A stretch of DNA of 59,944 nucleotides from Rhizopus sp. PT2906 (Eukaryota > Mucoromycota > Mucoromycetes > Mucorales > Rhizopodaceae): the NCBI GenBank assembly GCA_025529335.1, contig JAMYHX010000250.1, positions 1 to 59,944 on the forward strand, in the 5' to 3' direction. The position numbers were made by a program, and so were the translations under genes. Positions 24,101 to 34,349 of the stretch are shown here, piece by piece. Below the pieces are notes generated by a model. It had not been told where the DNA came from, did no database searches, and was given only the letters and a program-made list of their open reading frames with translations. Within the stretch, counting starts at the first letter, position 1, and each line of letters begins with the position of its first letter.

Positions 24101-24912
24101 GTAATGCCACCTTGGCGTCGAGTGAAGTGGAAGTCGTCGAATTGTGCAGCTTATCTGAGATCGAGTTGTGGCTTCCAAATTTACGGGATGTCGCTAACGA
24201 ACCTGCAGCGGGTTTGGCGTTGGAACTTGCATCTATAAAATCGGTCGACTGCATCGTTTTGCCATTTTCAACTTTGGACAGCTCCTGATGGATGAGTTAA
24301 TGACCTATCTTGGCGCGCTCCTTTGATACTTACAGATAAAGACTGTATGAAATCCTCGCCATGTTCATTTAAAATAAGCTGTATTTGATATTTCATCATG
24401 ATAAAAAAGATCAAAGCCAGTGTCTTTTTCAAGTCACCATTGACAATCGCTTCGTTTCCAATATCAGGCATATTTTCTGATCCGACCTGTTTCTCCAAGA
24501 AGCTGAGGGCTTGAGCCACGTTGGCTAATTGATGGATACGCATATTCATCTTTTCAGGTTTAGGTGCTGGTTCTTTTGATACGACCGATAACAGTTTAAG
24601 TAGCCTCTTTCCGTCCTTTAGATCAGTCTTTATATTATCTATATGGTCGCCTACTTCCTTTAGCTGTGCATTCACCCATTTGGTTAAGGTACGAATTTGT
24701 ATCTCTTGGTAATCTGATCCAATATTGCGGACATGTTCGTCTCCAAAGTCAAGTCCGCCGAGTGTGTTCTGCCGTGAACGTGTTACTGGCTTTCTATTGT
24801 TGTTTTGAAAGATGGACAGGTTGGAAGCTGACCTCACCATGTTTGTACCCAAGTTGGTAGTAGGTTTACTGGAGGTAGAAGGTGATGTTGCATTAGAAGA
24901 TGCCGTACTCAT
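15184..24912 (-). CDS. Giant spectraplakin-like cytolinker (CH-CH-coiled-coil rod-GAS2)
   Basis: Three exons (24334-24912, 15524-24284, 15184-15473) give 3,209 residues. A Ser/Thr-rich head is followed by CH1 (about 70-190; TLTKWVNAQLK, DLKDGKRLLKLL) and CH2 (about 250-365; LLYWVRIQLEDYL, SWRNGVAFCLLIHRHNP). The tandem CH pair is the actin-binding module of spectrin, alpha-actinin and plakins. Then come ~2,600 residues of almost purely helical, charged heptad-like sequence resembling a spectrin-repeat rod (many W-containing helices such as WESQWDEAI and SWIEERLKLLL). Near the C-terminus (about 3050-3112) is a GAS2/GAR domain (GKYWFGDEH...VMVRVGGGWVEL), which binds microtubules in animal spectraplakins, followed by a ~95-residue tail. 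No EF-hands are visible between rod and GAS2. Inferred role: crosslinking actin and microtubules. Exon 2 is 8,761 nt, very large for this genome. Confidence 0.92.
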
Positions 24913-26047
24913 ATTAACATTGAGCTACAAGTAACAAAGCCTATATAAGTTAAACCTCATAAAATGTTGTCTACGTGATATACCGTCTGGCTTTGGGTAT
25001 AAGCAAAGTATATATATATAAAAAAGAAAAAGAAAAAAAAAGGGGTGTGTTTGCATCAGGGCAAATTTAAAAAAGATTCATGTGATCAATGCAAGTTTAG
25101 GAACAAATTTTTATGCATAGTTCTTTTATCTTCTATCTTTTATCTTTCTTTTTCTTACTGTCATGTAAACTATTCTTCCCCTTCACTCTTGTCTCTTCTT
25201 GTGTTGTTATATTTACACTTTGTTACACCAATATAGGAAAAAATTAAGTACCATTTAATACGGAATTAAAATCCAAGTAACTGTCTAAACTATACATAAA
25301 GTGTACATGATGAGGATATAGGACAAGACATGCTTTCAATAGAAGAAATATAATATGACACGCCTCAATTCTTTTACATCATCCCTTGTTGATCTCATTT
25401 GTCGGACTCCGGATGGTGGTACTATGCCTTATATTCTTCTTCTATTAGTAGTCAGCTACAGAGCATAGACGGATTCATTCAATTTCAAGAAAATGATACA
25501 AAGTTGATCGAGCCATTAGGGATTTGATGTTACAAATGTTAATATTAACATCAGAATATCGGTTTTAATTCAAGCATAAATCAAAAGCACTCTCTCTCTC
25601 TCTCTCTTTTATGTCCAGAGTGAACCAAGACTGTCTGTTATCCTTCTTTGTATGACAAATGTTACTCTTTTAATTTCTTTCTTTTGGCATCAAAAAGCTC
25701 CTATTTATTTAAATAATTGTCAATTGATGCAGGTTGTATTTTGTTTTTACAGCCAAGTTTATAAACAAAAAGATATAATCACAGACTGTCGGTCGTACCT
25801 TCCACAATTGCCGTGGGCTCACTCCGACCTCGGGTGTCATCAATTATACTTATCTTTAAAGGCGATAATACATCCTCAGAAGTATATAATTTGTCTTCAG
25901 AAGCCAAAAAGACCATTTATGTGGGTGTATCTAGTTCAGCTCAAATTTCAAGAGAATTACTTATACAGGCGCTGGATACAGTTCAAGGAGCCGCCATCGA
26001 TGGTTCTATAAATAGAAAGGACAGCAATATATGCACCAGAAAATAGA
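24913..26047. other. Intergenic 5' of the giant cytolinker gene
   Basis: The minus-strand CT-rich leader (about 25020-25045 on plus, purine-rich) lies ~110 nt upstream of the cytolinker ATG. A (CT)n microsatellite lies near 25590-25607. A forward open frame at 25813-26046 (containing IYVGVSSSAQISRELLIQAL) is unassigned and may belong to the relic cluster that starts at 26048. Confidence 0.4.
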
Positions 26048-26370
26048 CTAATGCTACAGACAGTACATCAAGGCACTCCTATGTTGTCACTATACAACTT
26101 TACACTACCAAAACTCCTGCTTAACATAAGCTGTCCAGCTCACTCCATGATATAAAATACGATGTCATTCTAATTACATGTGCTCTTGCATCTTTGTTGA
26201 TCAACCGACAACATAAAACTAGAATAAACAACAGCATTTCTTTTTTTCTCTCCTCTTGTTGAAAAGAAACAAATCAATATGACGAAAAGTTTTGTTGGGG
26301 GGCATCATAGGTAATGGGTAGAAGTAGCGTCCGTAGAATTGGTTTAGCTTCTGGTGCATGTAGTGTTTTG
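26048..26370 (+). repeat. Dispersed repeat, copy A
   Basis: Closely matches copy B at 29000-29360 over two blocks. The first block (about 26084-26270) includes AAAACTCCTGCTTAAC, TAAGCTGTCCAG, ATATAAAATACGATGTC and GATCAACCGACAACATAAAA. The second (about 26284-26365) includes AAAAGTTTTGTTGG, CATCATAGGTAATGG, and GTAGAATTGGTTTA followed by GCATGTAGTGTTT. Copy B has a ~35-nt insertion between the blocks. The element has a TATA-like centre, TATAAAAT, so it may have been the 5' (promoter/leader) part of a mobile gene. Confidence 0.75.
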
Positions 26371-26919
26371 TTTGTTTAAACTGAACAACTTCAAAAATAA
26401 TGAATGCGAATTTGCACCAATGCTCAACCTTCCTGAGAGGAGGCCAGACAGTGTGATCAAATGGCTTTCACCCAGTAGGTAGAAAACTATTGGATTTATG
26501 AAGGCTAAGCCTATATCCGTAGCCCACCACACAAGCAAAGTCAATATCGATCTGATCAGGCTGAAATTGATGGGAAAGAATGCGATAAATGTGTACAGCC
26601 TGAAATCAGTATTTCTTATCCAAGCTGTAGGCATGAATTTTTCATTTCACCTGCTTCAAAAAAAAAATCTGTGGATGTCTATATGATGGCAGAATTAGGC
26701 CATTTAACTTTCCCTCAAACACTTATTGATCTGCCAAGCCTAATTGATAATATGGATAGAGTTGTTGGATTGCTGGACATTTTCCAAAGAGCATGTTTTA
26801 CTGTCTTGCCAGCTCAAAATGAAGTAAGACCAACTGTCAGATCACCACTTATGAATCAGGCAGTACTAAGCTCAACAAGCAGGAAGCGTAAGAACTGTTA
26901 CCTGCACTCTTACTGTTAA
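26371..26919 (+). pseudogene. Frameshifted relic of a repeat-linked gene
   Basis: Directly downstream of repeat copy A. Forward frames read LNNFKNNECEFAPML...RRPDSVIKWL, stop, then KTIGFMKAKPISV...KVNIDLIRLKLMGKNAIN...FLIQAVGMNFSFHLLQKK. After a frame change at an A run near 26660 it continues AELGHLTFPQTLIDLPSL...DIFQRACFTVLPAQNE. The pieces are consistent with one protein broken by a stop and a frameshift. I recall similar sequences as multicopy uncharacterised proteins in Mucorales but cannot name a domain. Confidence 0.4.
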
Positions 26920-27619
26920 GACCTCATCACTTTTGTGTCTCTGTGTCTCTTGTGCTCTTTTTAATTTTATGCTCTTTTTGCTCTTTAAACACCGTAATAC
27001 CTATACCAAACTAAAATAAAATTACATACCAGCATTGTGGCTAAAATAAATCCAATTAATTGTTTACAGGTTTAAGGAGGCGAAGGCTGCTCACATCCTT
27101 TTTTAGTTTTGCATTACACTTGCTTTCAAGTGTTGTGCTTTGCTCTGTTCAATTTTATAACAATCTAAGATTATATGTTTGAGGTATATATCGATTGCAA
27201 AATGAAGCTCTTAGTGTATTTCATGTATGTTTTCAGTCGTATATGTCGTGTTTGAGATATCATCATACAGAGTGTATATCGTCGGTGGATCGAAAATCTT
27301 ATCTTCACTGTATGCTCAAAAGTGGGCCATTGATATCGAACTCCGGTCATTGCGGAACATCAATGCTTCGGTCCAAAAATAAGTGGATTGCCGATCTTTA
27401 GGGTTGAACAGGCCAACAGTTGGAATATTATTGAGAATCATGTCATATTAGTTGTCCCTTTTTATCTCTTTTTATACAACAAAGCCGATACAGCAATCTA
27501 AAAACCAAGGAGATATCAAAACTATTTTATATTTTATTCTATGCCTTTGAGACGAGGGGAAATGGGTGGATAATGTGGCCAGCACTAACGTAGAAGAAGG
27601 ATCTGCCCTGAATCAAATG
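26920..27619. other. Intergenic, nothing recognised
   Basis: AT-rich. One weak forward frame at 27195-27401 has no motif. The sequence probably includes the 3' flank of the Met8 homologue on the minus strand. Confidence 0.35.
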
Positions 27620-28362
27620 TTACAAAGCTTTTCTTGACAAGATATTTTCAACAGGGGAAACACTGTCAATCAAAAAGTGTTTACGAAACTCTTCAAAGAC
27701 GGCAGCCTCTTGCTCCTCATCTACTTCATTCAACTTAGCGATGCTATCTAATCCCCGCTTTTCACAAAGTAGTGTTACCCACGTCATCCGTTTTCCGGAG
27801 CTTTTCATGCTGGGTTCCCACTCTTTCACCTTTGCGCGAAGCCTGCCCATCCTTTCGATCACACTACACATATTCGGACGTAAACTCTTGGCTGCTTTGA
27901 CACGAATCATGTTGACAAGTTTAGGCCCTTGTCCATTCGTCGATACGGCAAGATGAAGAGGACCATCACGGTGCTGACTCATAAAATAGAAATCACAGAG
28001 TGGTGGTACGTCTGCGACGTTCACGGGAATACGTCGTTCGCGACACAACTGACCAATACGTAATGATTCCTCGTGATCATCCAAGGCTGTCAGGCACATA
28101 TCAACGTGATCGAGATCTGATCCATAAACTTGCGATTGATCCAGTCTACTTCCTTGTTTTCTGTACAGTATCGTACTTTTTCAACTAAACCTGATTCTGG
28201 ACATATCACTGTGACATGAATGTCTGCCATCTTGAGTGAGACAATACGTTGTGCAGCGACACTGCCTCCTCCAACAAAAATTACTTTTTTGTTGGCAATT
28301 TGATAAGCGACAATAAGTGAGCCGCCTCCTTGAATAGGTTTATACTTTTTCGAATAAGCCAT
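27620..28362 (-). CDS. MET8: Siroheme synthase Met8-like (precorrin-2 dehydrogenase/ferrochelatase) with one frameshift
   Basis: The N-terminal frame (28362 down to about 28120) has a Rossmann NAD-binding motif VIFVGGGSVAAQR (about residues 26-38) and a VTVICPES strand. The second frame (from about 28128 down to 27620) has SDLDHVDMCLTALDDHEES, then VNVADVPPLCDFYF and STNGQGPKLV. These are the hallmarks of Met8/CysG-N, which oxidises precorrin-2 and inserts iron to make siroheme for sulfite/nitrite reductase. The halves meet at a run of three A (28126-28128 on plus), where one more base would restore a continuous ~247-residue protein; no intron can explain it. No other lesion is seen, so a recent mutation or a sequencing error is likely. 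Yeast Met8 is 274 residues. Confidence 0.85.
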
Positions 28363-28609
28363 AGGGAAAAAAGAGAGAGAGAGAGACCAGCTACAATGCT
28401 TCTACTTCAAATTCAGATGATGTTAGTTTTTTGATGAATCAAAATGTAACTTTAGACGAACTGTTTACCTTTTTTGGATAAACTGTAAAAGGAAATTCAG
28501 AAAGTGAGACTAATATAGATAATTGTTCAGGCTTTTTCTTTTACCTGTAATAAATCCTTTTGCAAGGAAAACCGTATTTAATACGGCGATTTGTGAATTA
28601 AACATGAGT

Positions 28610-28885
28610 CTAACCTCTGGAATAAGCTTTAGGCCAATTCAAGCCTTTCCGGATTGCAAAAGAGATTTTCATCATATTCTTTGCCGCATTAACATCGCGT
28701 TGCTATAATGTATTACACGTTTTACAGAAAAGTACACTATTACCTTTGACGCCACTCACACTATCCAAGCTATCAGTCTTACACCAACAACAATTTTTTG
28801 AGGTTTTGAACTCACCAATTGGCACAACAAGAAGGTCACCAGCAGCGACACACGATACTAGCTGCACCGCAACGTAAGCCTTTCA
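28610..28885 (-). pseudogene. Fanzor/TnpB-like (RuvC, zinc-finger) C-terminal relic
   Basis: The minus strand reads GDLLVVPIGEFKTSKNC (about 28791-28844), then CCWCKTDSLDSV, LFCKTCNTL, a TAG (28703-28705), then QRDVNAAKNM. This order (hydrophobic strand, E-x-x-TSK-x-C, a CxxC...CxxC zinc ribbon, then RDVNAA.N) is the C-terminal RuvC-II/zinc-finger/RuvC-III block of TnpB and its eukaryotic homologue Fanzor. The TAG sits where the family usually has Trp/Asp before (Q/N/D)RD, so it is a nonsense mutation. The frame upstream of about 28885 hits a stop. Only the last ~90 residues are recognisable. Confidence 0.65.
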
Positions 28886-28999
28886 GTTTCACTATGTCCT
28901 TCTCAATATCAGAATACATAATAAGATTTTTTGGTAATATTTGTAAAGTTGGGAAGTTCTTTTTTTTTTTACATTATATCCATTGGCAAACACTTGGTG

Positions 29000-29360
29000 C
29001 ACTCAAAAATAGGTCGCTATCCATGTTGTCACTATACGACTTCACACTATCAAAACTCCTGCTTAACCTAAGCTGTCCAGTTCATTCGATATAAAATACG
29101 ATGTCATTCTAATTACATGTGCTCTTGCATCTTTGTTGATCAACCGACAACATAAAACTAGAATAAACAATAGCATTTCTTTTTTTTTTCTTTTTTTCTC
29201 TCCTCTTGTTGAAAAGAAACATAAACCAAGATGGCGACTTTATAAGGTCATGTTAGCGTAGCATCATGCATTGAAAAGTTTTGTTGGACTACATCATAGG
29301 TAATGGATAGAGGTAGCGCCCGTAGAATTGGTTTAACTTCTGATGCATGTAGTGTTTCTC
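29000..29360 (+). repeat. Dispersed repeat, copy B
   Basis: The same orientation and landmarks as copy A, with about 90% identity by eye across the shared blocks. There is an extra ~35-nt segment around 29228-29265 and a longer T/C-rich tract. Its 3' end (GATGCATGTAGTGTTTC) supplies the ATG of the open frame that follows; copy A has a base change that removes this ATG. Confidence 0.75.
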
Positions 29361-30044
29361 CCCTTTTTTTCCACAAACTTGCGCTTTAAACTAATGGCCA
29401 AGACTGGAATACATCTTGTCTATGCATGCTATTGTTGTGATGCGGTCTACTCTGAAAAAAAAAAAAAAAAAAAAAAACGACTACGACGACATCTCCAAAG
29501 TATACATGGCATACACGTCTCTCCCGGTATAAAGGGGTCAAAACCACGGCCCAAAGCCGATCATTCGTTTGTTGGCTAGCAAGATGCTTCTACTACCACA
29601 ATGTATTTATGTCCTTCGTATACAAACTACTTTGAATCTCTTGATCTGCTGAAATCTCACGCCAATACTATTCATGAAAAAGATGATTGTCCAGAAGCAA
29701 CTCAAAGGTAACATTGTAAAGAATAGGAAAAACCTTCGTCAGTGCTGACTTTTTGTATCAACTCAACTAGTGATGATCAAAGCGAACCAGACCTGGATGA
29801 AGAAGAGCTTGGACCCGAAATCCATTTGCCATCAGACAACACAATGTCGATCATCTCTTCAAGCATCAAACCTTGTGCTGCGGTGAATCATTCTGTGCCG
29901 TCAACCGATGCAGTCGCTTCAATATGTGGTGATGATGCCGATAGCGCTGCACTTCATGATTGTCAACAAATGTATGTGAATGATACCGAAAAGTCAGAGA
30001 CATTGTACATTTCTTCAACGAAAGATTACCGTTGCTTCTTATGA
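29343..30044 (+). pseudogene. C2H2-like gene relic downstream of repeat copy B
   Basis: The first forward frame (29343-29579) contains YACYCCDAVYS, a run of Lys from a poly-A tract, and RLRRHLQSIHG. This is the C-x-x-C...H-x3-4-H shape of a degenerate C2H2 finger. After a stop, the sequence reads MYLCPSYTNYFESLDLLKSH and NTIH (about 29600-29670), a second half-finger lacking one Cys. A later frame (29742-30044) is acidic (DLDEEELGPEIHLP). Together they suggest one zinc-finger protein broken by stops or unrecognised introns. The family is unknown. Confidence 0.4.
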
Positions 30045-30441
30045 AAGTATAAACCGTGCTATGTGAGCTTTAAGGCCATTGAACCTTTTCAGTAAATGCT
30101 CAGTCACTTCGGCAACAGAAGCGGAAGGATTAGCGTTAATGAAATAAACAAAAACTGTTTTATGCTCTTCAGTCAAGATACATTTACGACCAATCTGTTT
30201 GCGATTCTCAAAGATGATATTAGGTAGTAAATTGTACTGATTAACCCATCTCTGAGCAGTTCGAATGTGAATACCCAGCTGTTTCGCTTGCAACTGAAGT
30301 GTTCATACACTTTTCTGAACAGTAGGCGATATGGTTTCTAAAAATACGGCTTTCCTTTCTGAGAATGCGAAATTGACCTTGACCAGCCAACGACACTGAT
30401 CTTGATTGGTCAGTATCATCAATTTTGACTGCATGCGGCAT
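30039..30441 (-). pseudogene. IS630-type transposase N-terminal relic
   Basis: The minus-strand frame 30293-30045 reads AKQLGIHIRTAQRWVNQYN (helix-turn-helix), then IGRKCILTEEHKTVFVYFI and PSASVAEVTEHLLKRF. This is the two-part HTH/winged-helix N-terminus of IS630/Tc1-type DDE transposases. The upstream part (30441 to about 30295) is in another frame, so there is a frameshift near 30295. The catalytic DDE domain is absent because the frame ends at 30039. It is in the same superfamily as the fragment at 78-285, which carries part of the catalytic core. Confidence 0.7.
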
Positions 30442-30931
30442 TACCTGTTGGAAGTACTGTATAGAAGAAAAAAGAAGATAGCCTTTGCTTTACGCATACT
30501 CTATCGATATATTTATTTAAGGAAATTTGTTTTTTTTAGAACAAGATTCTAACTTTATATGAAGTCAAGGACACTCGATTGATTCTTGTGTTACTCAATT
30601 GATGGTCGAATGACTACTGTACATGAATATTATTATCTGAAAAGATAGCCCCACTTTTTATCATGTTTTTTCTTTGCATTGCTACTTTCCCGCTTTTCAT
30701 GCCCCATCCTTGATTGAATTCTTTTTTTTTTTATTAAGAAGCGTGCTTGTGCTTGTGCGTATGCGTTAAAAAAGCATGTAAATAAAAACGTGACACTGCT
30801 ACACACACGTACTATACACACTTTATGGTCGTACAAGTATCTATTGAAAAAAAAAGCAGGTTACTTTTTAATTATAAAAAACAACCATCTTTTTTATAAA
30901 CTTTCTTTTTCTTCTTTATTATTATTTTACA
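30442..30931. other. Intergenic 5' of the ADF-H/PH gene
   Basis: No coding feature is recognised. A CT-rich/T-rich leader (about 30890-30928) lies immediately before the ATG at 30932. Confidence 0.4.
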
Positions 30932-32575
30932 ATGTGTGATGTATCAGATCCTCGTATTTTAAATGCATATTATTCTATTACCGAAGATGAGCCTACGGAT
31001 TGGTAAAATATAAAATAAATAAAAGGCATCCATCATTTAATGTAAAAAAAAAAGGTTACTTTTAGGCTATAAAGACTCTAGAAATGTCATTACTTTATAT
31101 GCAAGTGGTTGTAATGGTCTAAGGTGATCATCCTTTTTTTATTAATTGCGCTTATTTGTTTATTAATACATACATATGCAGTGAGTTTAGACAACATCTG
31201 ACAAATGAGATATTATTTGGTTTTGTCCGTATTGAGGATAAATTTATTTTAATAACCTATGTTCCAGACAGTGTTAGGTAAAATCTCAATCCATATAACT
31301 TATAACTTACACCTATTACAGTGGAGTAAGAAGAGCAAGAGCTTTGGTTCATAGTCGGTCTGTCGCTTCTGTCTGTGAACTCTCTCACGCACAAATCACT
31401 GCTTCTTCTTTATCTGACTTGAGTGACAGTAACATTCGTACTCGGCTTAAACTAGGTGAAAATCAAGTGCCCAACAGACCAAGGCCGGCCAAACGTTCCT
31501 CTGTTGTGAGTACGACTACCAGAAGACGTAAATCGGCACAGTCTATACCCTCTCCTTCTCCGACTCCACCACCTATCCTTCCTGTACCTGATAAGAGAAC
31601 GTCATTGATCATTAATACCTCAACAACAACAACAGAAGAACCAGAGAGTTATGCTACACCATCCACGCCTACATCAGTAGCTTCCTTTTCTGACACAACT
31701 ACTGTCATTGACTGTAACAGCAGTATATCTTCCTCAAAAGATTATTATGAACGAATAAAGGCTGAAGAGGATGCGGCATTAGAACTTCATTTTCAAACAC
31801 AGTTATTGAAGAAAAGAGAACTAGAGGAAGCAAGATTTAAGCAGACACTAAAAGAACAAGAAGAACGAAGAGAGCAACAAAACAAACGTATTGAAGAAGA
31901 AAGAAAAAAGACTCACATGGAATTTCAACTAAAGCAGAAACAACTTGCTGAAGAAAGGGAAAAAACTAATTTACTAAAAAGACCATCACGAGTATTTGAT
32001 CATAACAGCAATAACAATAATAATAATAATAGTAATGTTGCATCTACTATTGCCCATACCAATAATAATAGCACAATTAAAAAGACCAACAGTCATGATG
32101 CTATGAAGAATAATAATACCACCATCACCGCCAAAACCAATACCATAACAACAGAGACTAAAAAAGCAATAGTCTTGATGAGCGGATTTGTTTCCGTGCA
32201 GACTCGAAATAGTCCAGTAAGTTTGATAGACGATATAATAACAGTAATAGTAATAATGTAATCTAGTTTTGGAGAAGACGGTATTTTGAAATTGAAAGCA
32301 CTAACAAGACAATCATGTTTTATAAAGATGAACTTGTAAGTCATAATTGCACACTCGTGTTCTGTAACTAATATATTATTTAGTCTACAAAGACACCAAT
32401 ATCAACCATTAATTTGTTACATGTAACACGACTTGCACCAGCCAATGAAGATGAGGATACCTTTGTACCTAATTCATTTGTGATAGATACCCAATCTGAC
32501 GATTCCTTTCAAATATTAGCAGACGATAAAAACACAGGAAAGAAGATACTTTCTACCTTACAAACATTAAAATAA
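30932..32575 (+). CDS. ADF-H (cofilin/coactosin-like) + coiled coil + PH-domain protein
   Basis: Six exons (30932-31002, 31055-31123, 31182-31277, 31322-32216, 32267-32335, 32384-32575) give 463 residues. Residues 1-~95 form an ADF-homology domain of the drebrin/Abp1/coactosin type: MCDVSDPRILNAYYSI, EPTDWLLLGY, GFVRIEDKFILITYVPDSV, then VRRARALVHS. A Ser/Thr/Pro-rich linker follows, then a ~60-residue charged coiled coil (KRELEEARFKQ...), an Asn-repeat stretch from AAT repeats, and a C-terminal PH domain (GFVSVQTRNSPFWRRRYFEI, interrupted by two introns). Likely an F-actin-binding protein recruited to membrane phosphoinositides. The first three exons are short and the start is the only ATG giving the ADF-H N-terminus. 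Confidence 0.85.
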
Positions 32576-32831
32576 AAGAAATACAATTGTACAGAAAACA
32601 GAGTTTTTATTATTCAATCAATCTATCTTCCCAGGGCTCAATAAGCCCTTTTCTATCTCCTTCGTCTTGATTTAACCCTAGTTGTCTGATACTAATTGGA
32701 TCAAGTGTGTCCTGCACACGTCTATTATTTATGTTGGTATTGTTGTTTACAAATTTATCTACTACACAATCATTACTTCAAAAAAACTCCTTCTTTTGTC
32801 TCCCCTTCATTGCTCTCTCTCTCTCTCTTGT

Positions 32832-34349
32832 CTATTTACCAGAATCTCTTGATGTATCAGGTGTTGAACGATGTATTGTGTCCAGACTGATATCATCTGT
32901 AAATTTAAGTGATGATTCTAAAGAATAATCCAACGAATTCCCACTTCTATGCCAAGCAGAACCATGTTCTCGGCCAGATACTGTTCTCACATGTCCCTCT
33001 TCTAATTCATGAATATCCTCGTCTGATGTCAAGTACTTTTCGCTTTCATATAACAATCTCTCTTGTGGATTATTTGATATGTCACTTAGATTCGTTCCAT
33101 CCTCCAATGCAGTGTCATTTCGAGAGTGTTGTAGTAATGCTACTCCAGAACAAATAATAAGGAATCCGAAAACACAGGTCACAATATTGACAGGCGAAGC
33201 ATCAAATCCACGATAGAATACGATCGAACTGATGATACTGAGTGTAGTGAAAACGACATAGTAGGTGGGGGTGACAATAGCTGTGTTGAATATATTGAGT
33301 GCCTTGTTCAAATAGATGATTTCAACTGCCAAAGTGATCAAGGTGAGAGCCAATACCAAGTAAACGAACCAATGAGTAAATTGATTTTCGATAGCGAATG
33401 AATGCACGATTGCACCGCCCAAGCCTTGAGTGAACACGACAGACAAAGATCCAATGAGTGAGCAAATACAGATATAAACCAACATATTTGTCTTTCCCCA
33501 TCTAGGCCCGCAATAAAATACTAGAAAGAGAGATATACAGACAGCTATCAACGCATACACAATAAAACCTAAAGCAAACAAGCAAAAAAAAGGGGGGTCA
33601 TGAGTTATTCTTTATATATATATAAAAGAGTCACTTACCGACAGATAACATCAATGACTTGAAAGTTTCGATTGAAGTATCCGCTGCACCTTGTTCCGGT
33701 GCATGCATAACAATAATGATGGCACCCAAGACGCACTGTAAACAACCCACTTTGCCTTGGAATGATAATCTTTCTTTTAAAAACATGGATGATAATACAG
33801 CTCTTTTTTTAAAAATGTTAGTTTTTTTTTCATCCCTATTTTATCTTTACGTCATGATTTACTTACGATATGACCACACTAAGTGCTCCTAGTGGGGTTA
33901 CTAAAATGGCTTGCGTAAACGCATATGCAACAAAATTACATGCTTCACCCACCACCACTATTATATACATAATTAATTCAATTGAATTCTCTCTCCTTAA
34001 TCTCATCTAATTTACTCAGTATCATGCCACTCCACCACATTGTTGATTTAAGGTAGCTGTATCCTTCTCCTGCCACTCCACCTATATAGAATGAGATAAA
34101 TGATACCTTAAATAATCAATCATTACCTGTCTTTTCAGTTGATTGTAATAATCCTTTCTTTTTAAATACAAAACTACTACCAATAAACATGCCTATATAA
34201 ATTATGAGTATGTTATTGTTTTTGTGTTTGGTCATATTACCACTTGCTATGGCTAATGTCACGCCAATGACTTTATATAGTGAACCATGAGTATCAGGTA
34301 CTAGACCTAAAGGACTTGATGTTGAATTATGTGAAATGGTTGAATTCAT
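32832..34349 (-). CDS. NIPA-type magnesium transporter
   Basis: Five exons (34127-34349, 34016-34081, 33867-33957, 33639-33802, 32832-33568) give 426 residues. Nine or so hydrophobic segments are present. Diagnostic NIPA/DUF803 features are a GVTLAIASG-like first helix, FVFKKKGL after helix 2, GEGYSYLKSTMWWSGM, GEACNFVAYAF, LVTPLGALSVVISAVLSS, and FLKERLSFQGKVGC. Later come LNKALNIFNTAIVTPTYYV and FTTLSIISSIVFYRGF. Family members carry Mg2+ and resemble DMT-superfamily proteins; fungal ones are plasma-membrane or endosomal. The C-terminal ~90 residues are acidic and cytosolic. The 3' end faces the ADF-H/PH gene (tail-to-tail, ~255 nt apart). Confidence 0.93.

Noticed and set aside
25588..25612. 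CRISPR-like or satellite array
   Set aside because: Only simple (CT)n, (TG)n and homopolymer tracts occur; no spaced direct repeats were found anywhere in the window.
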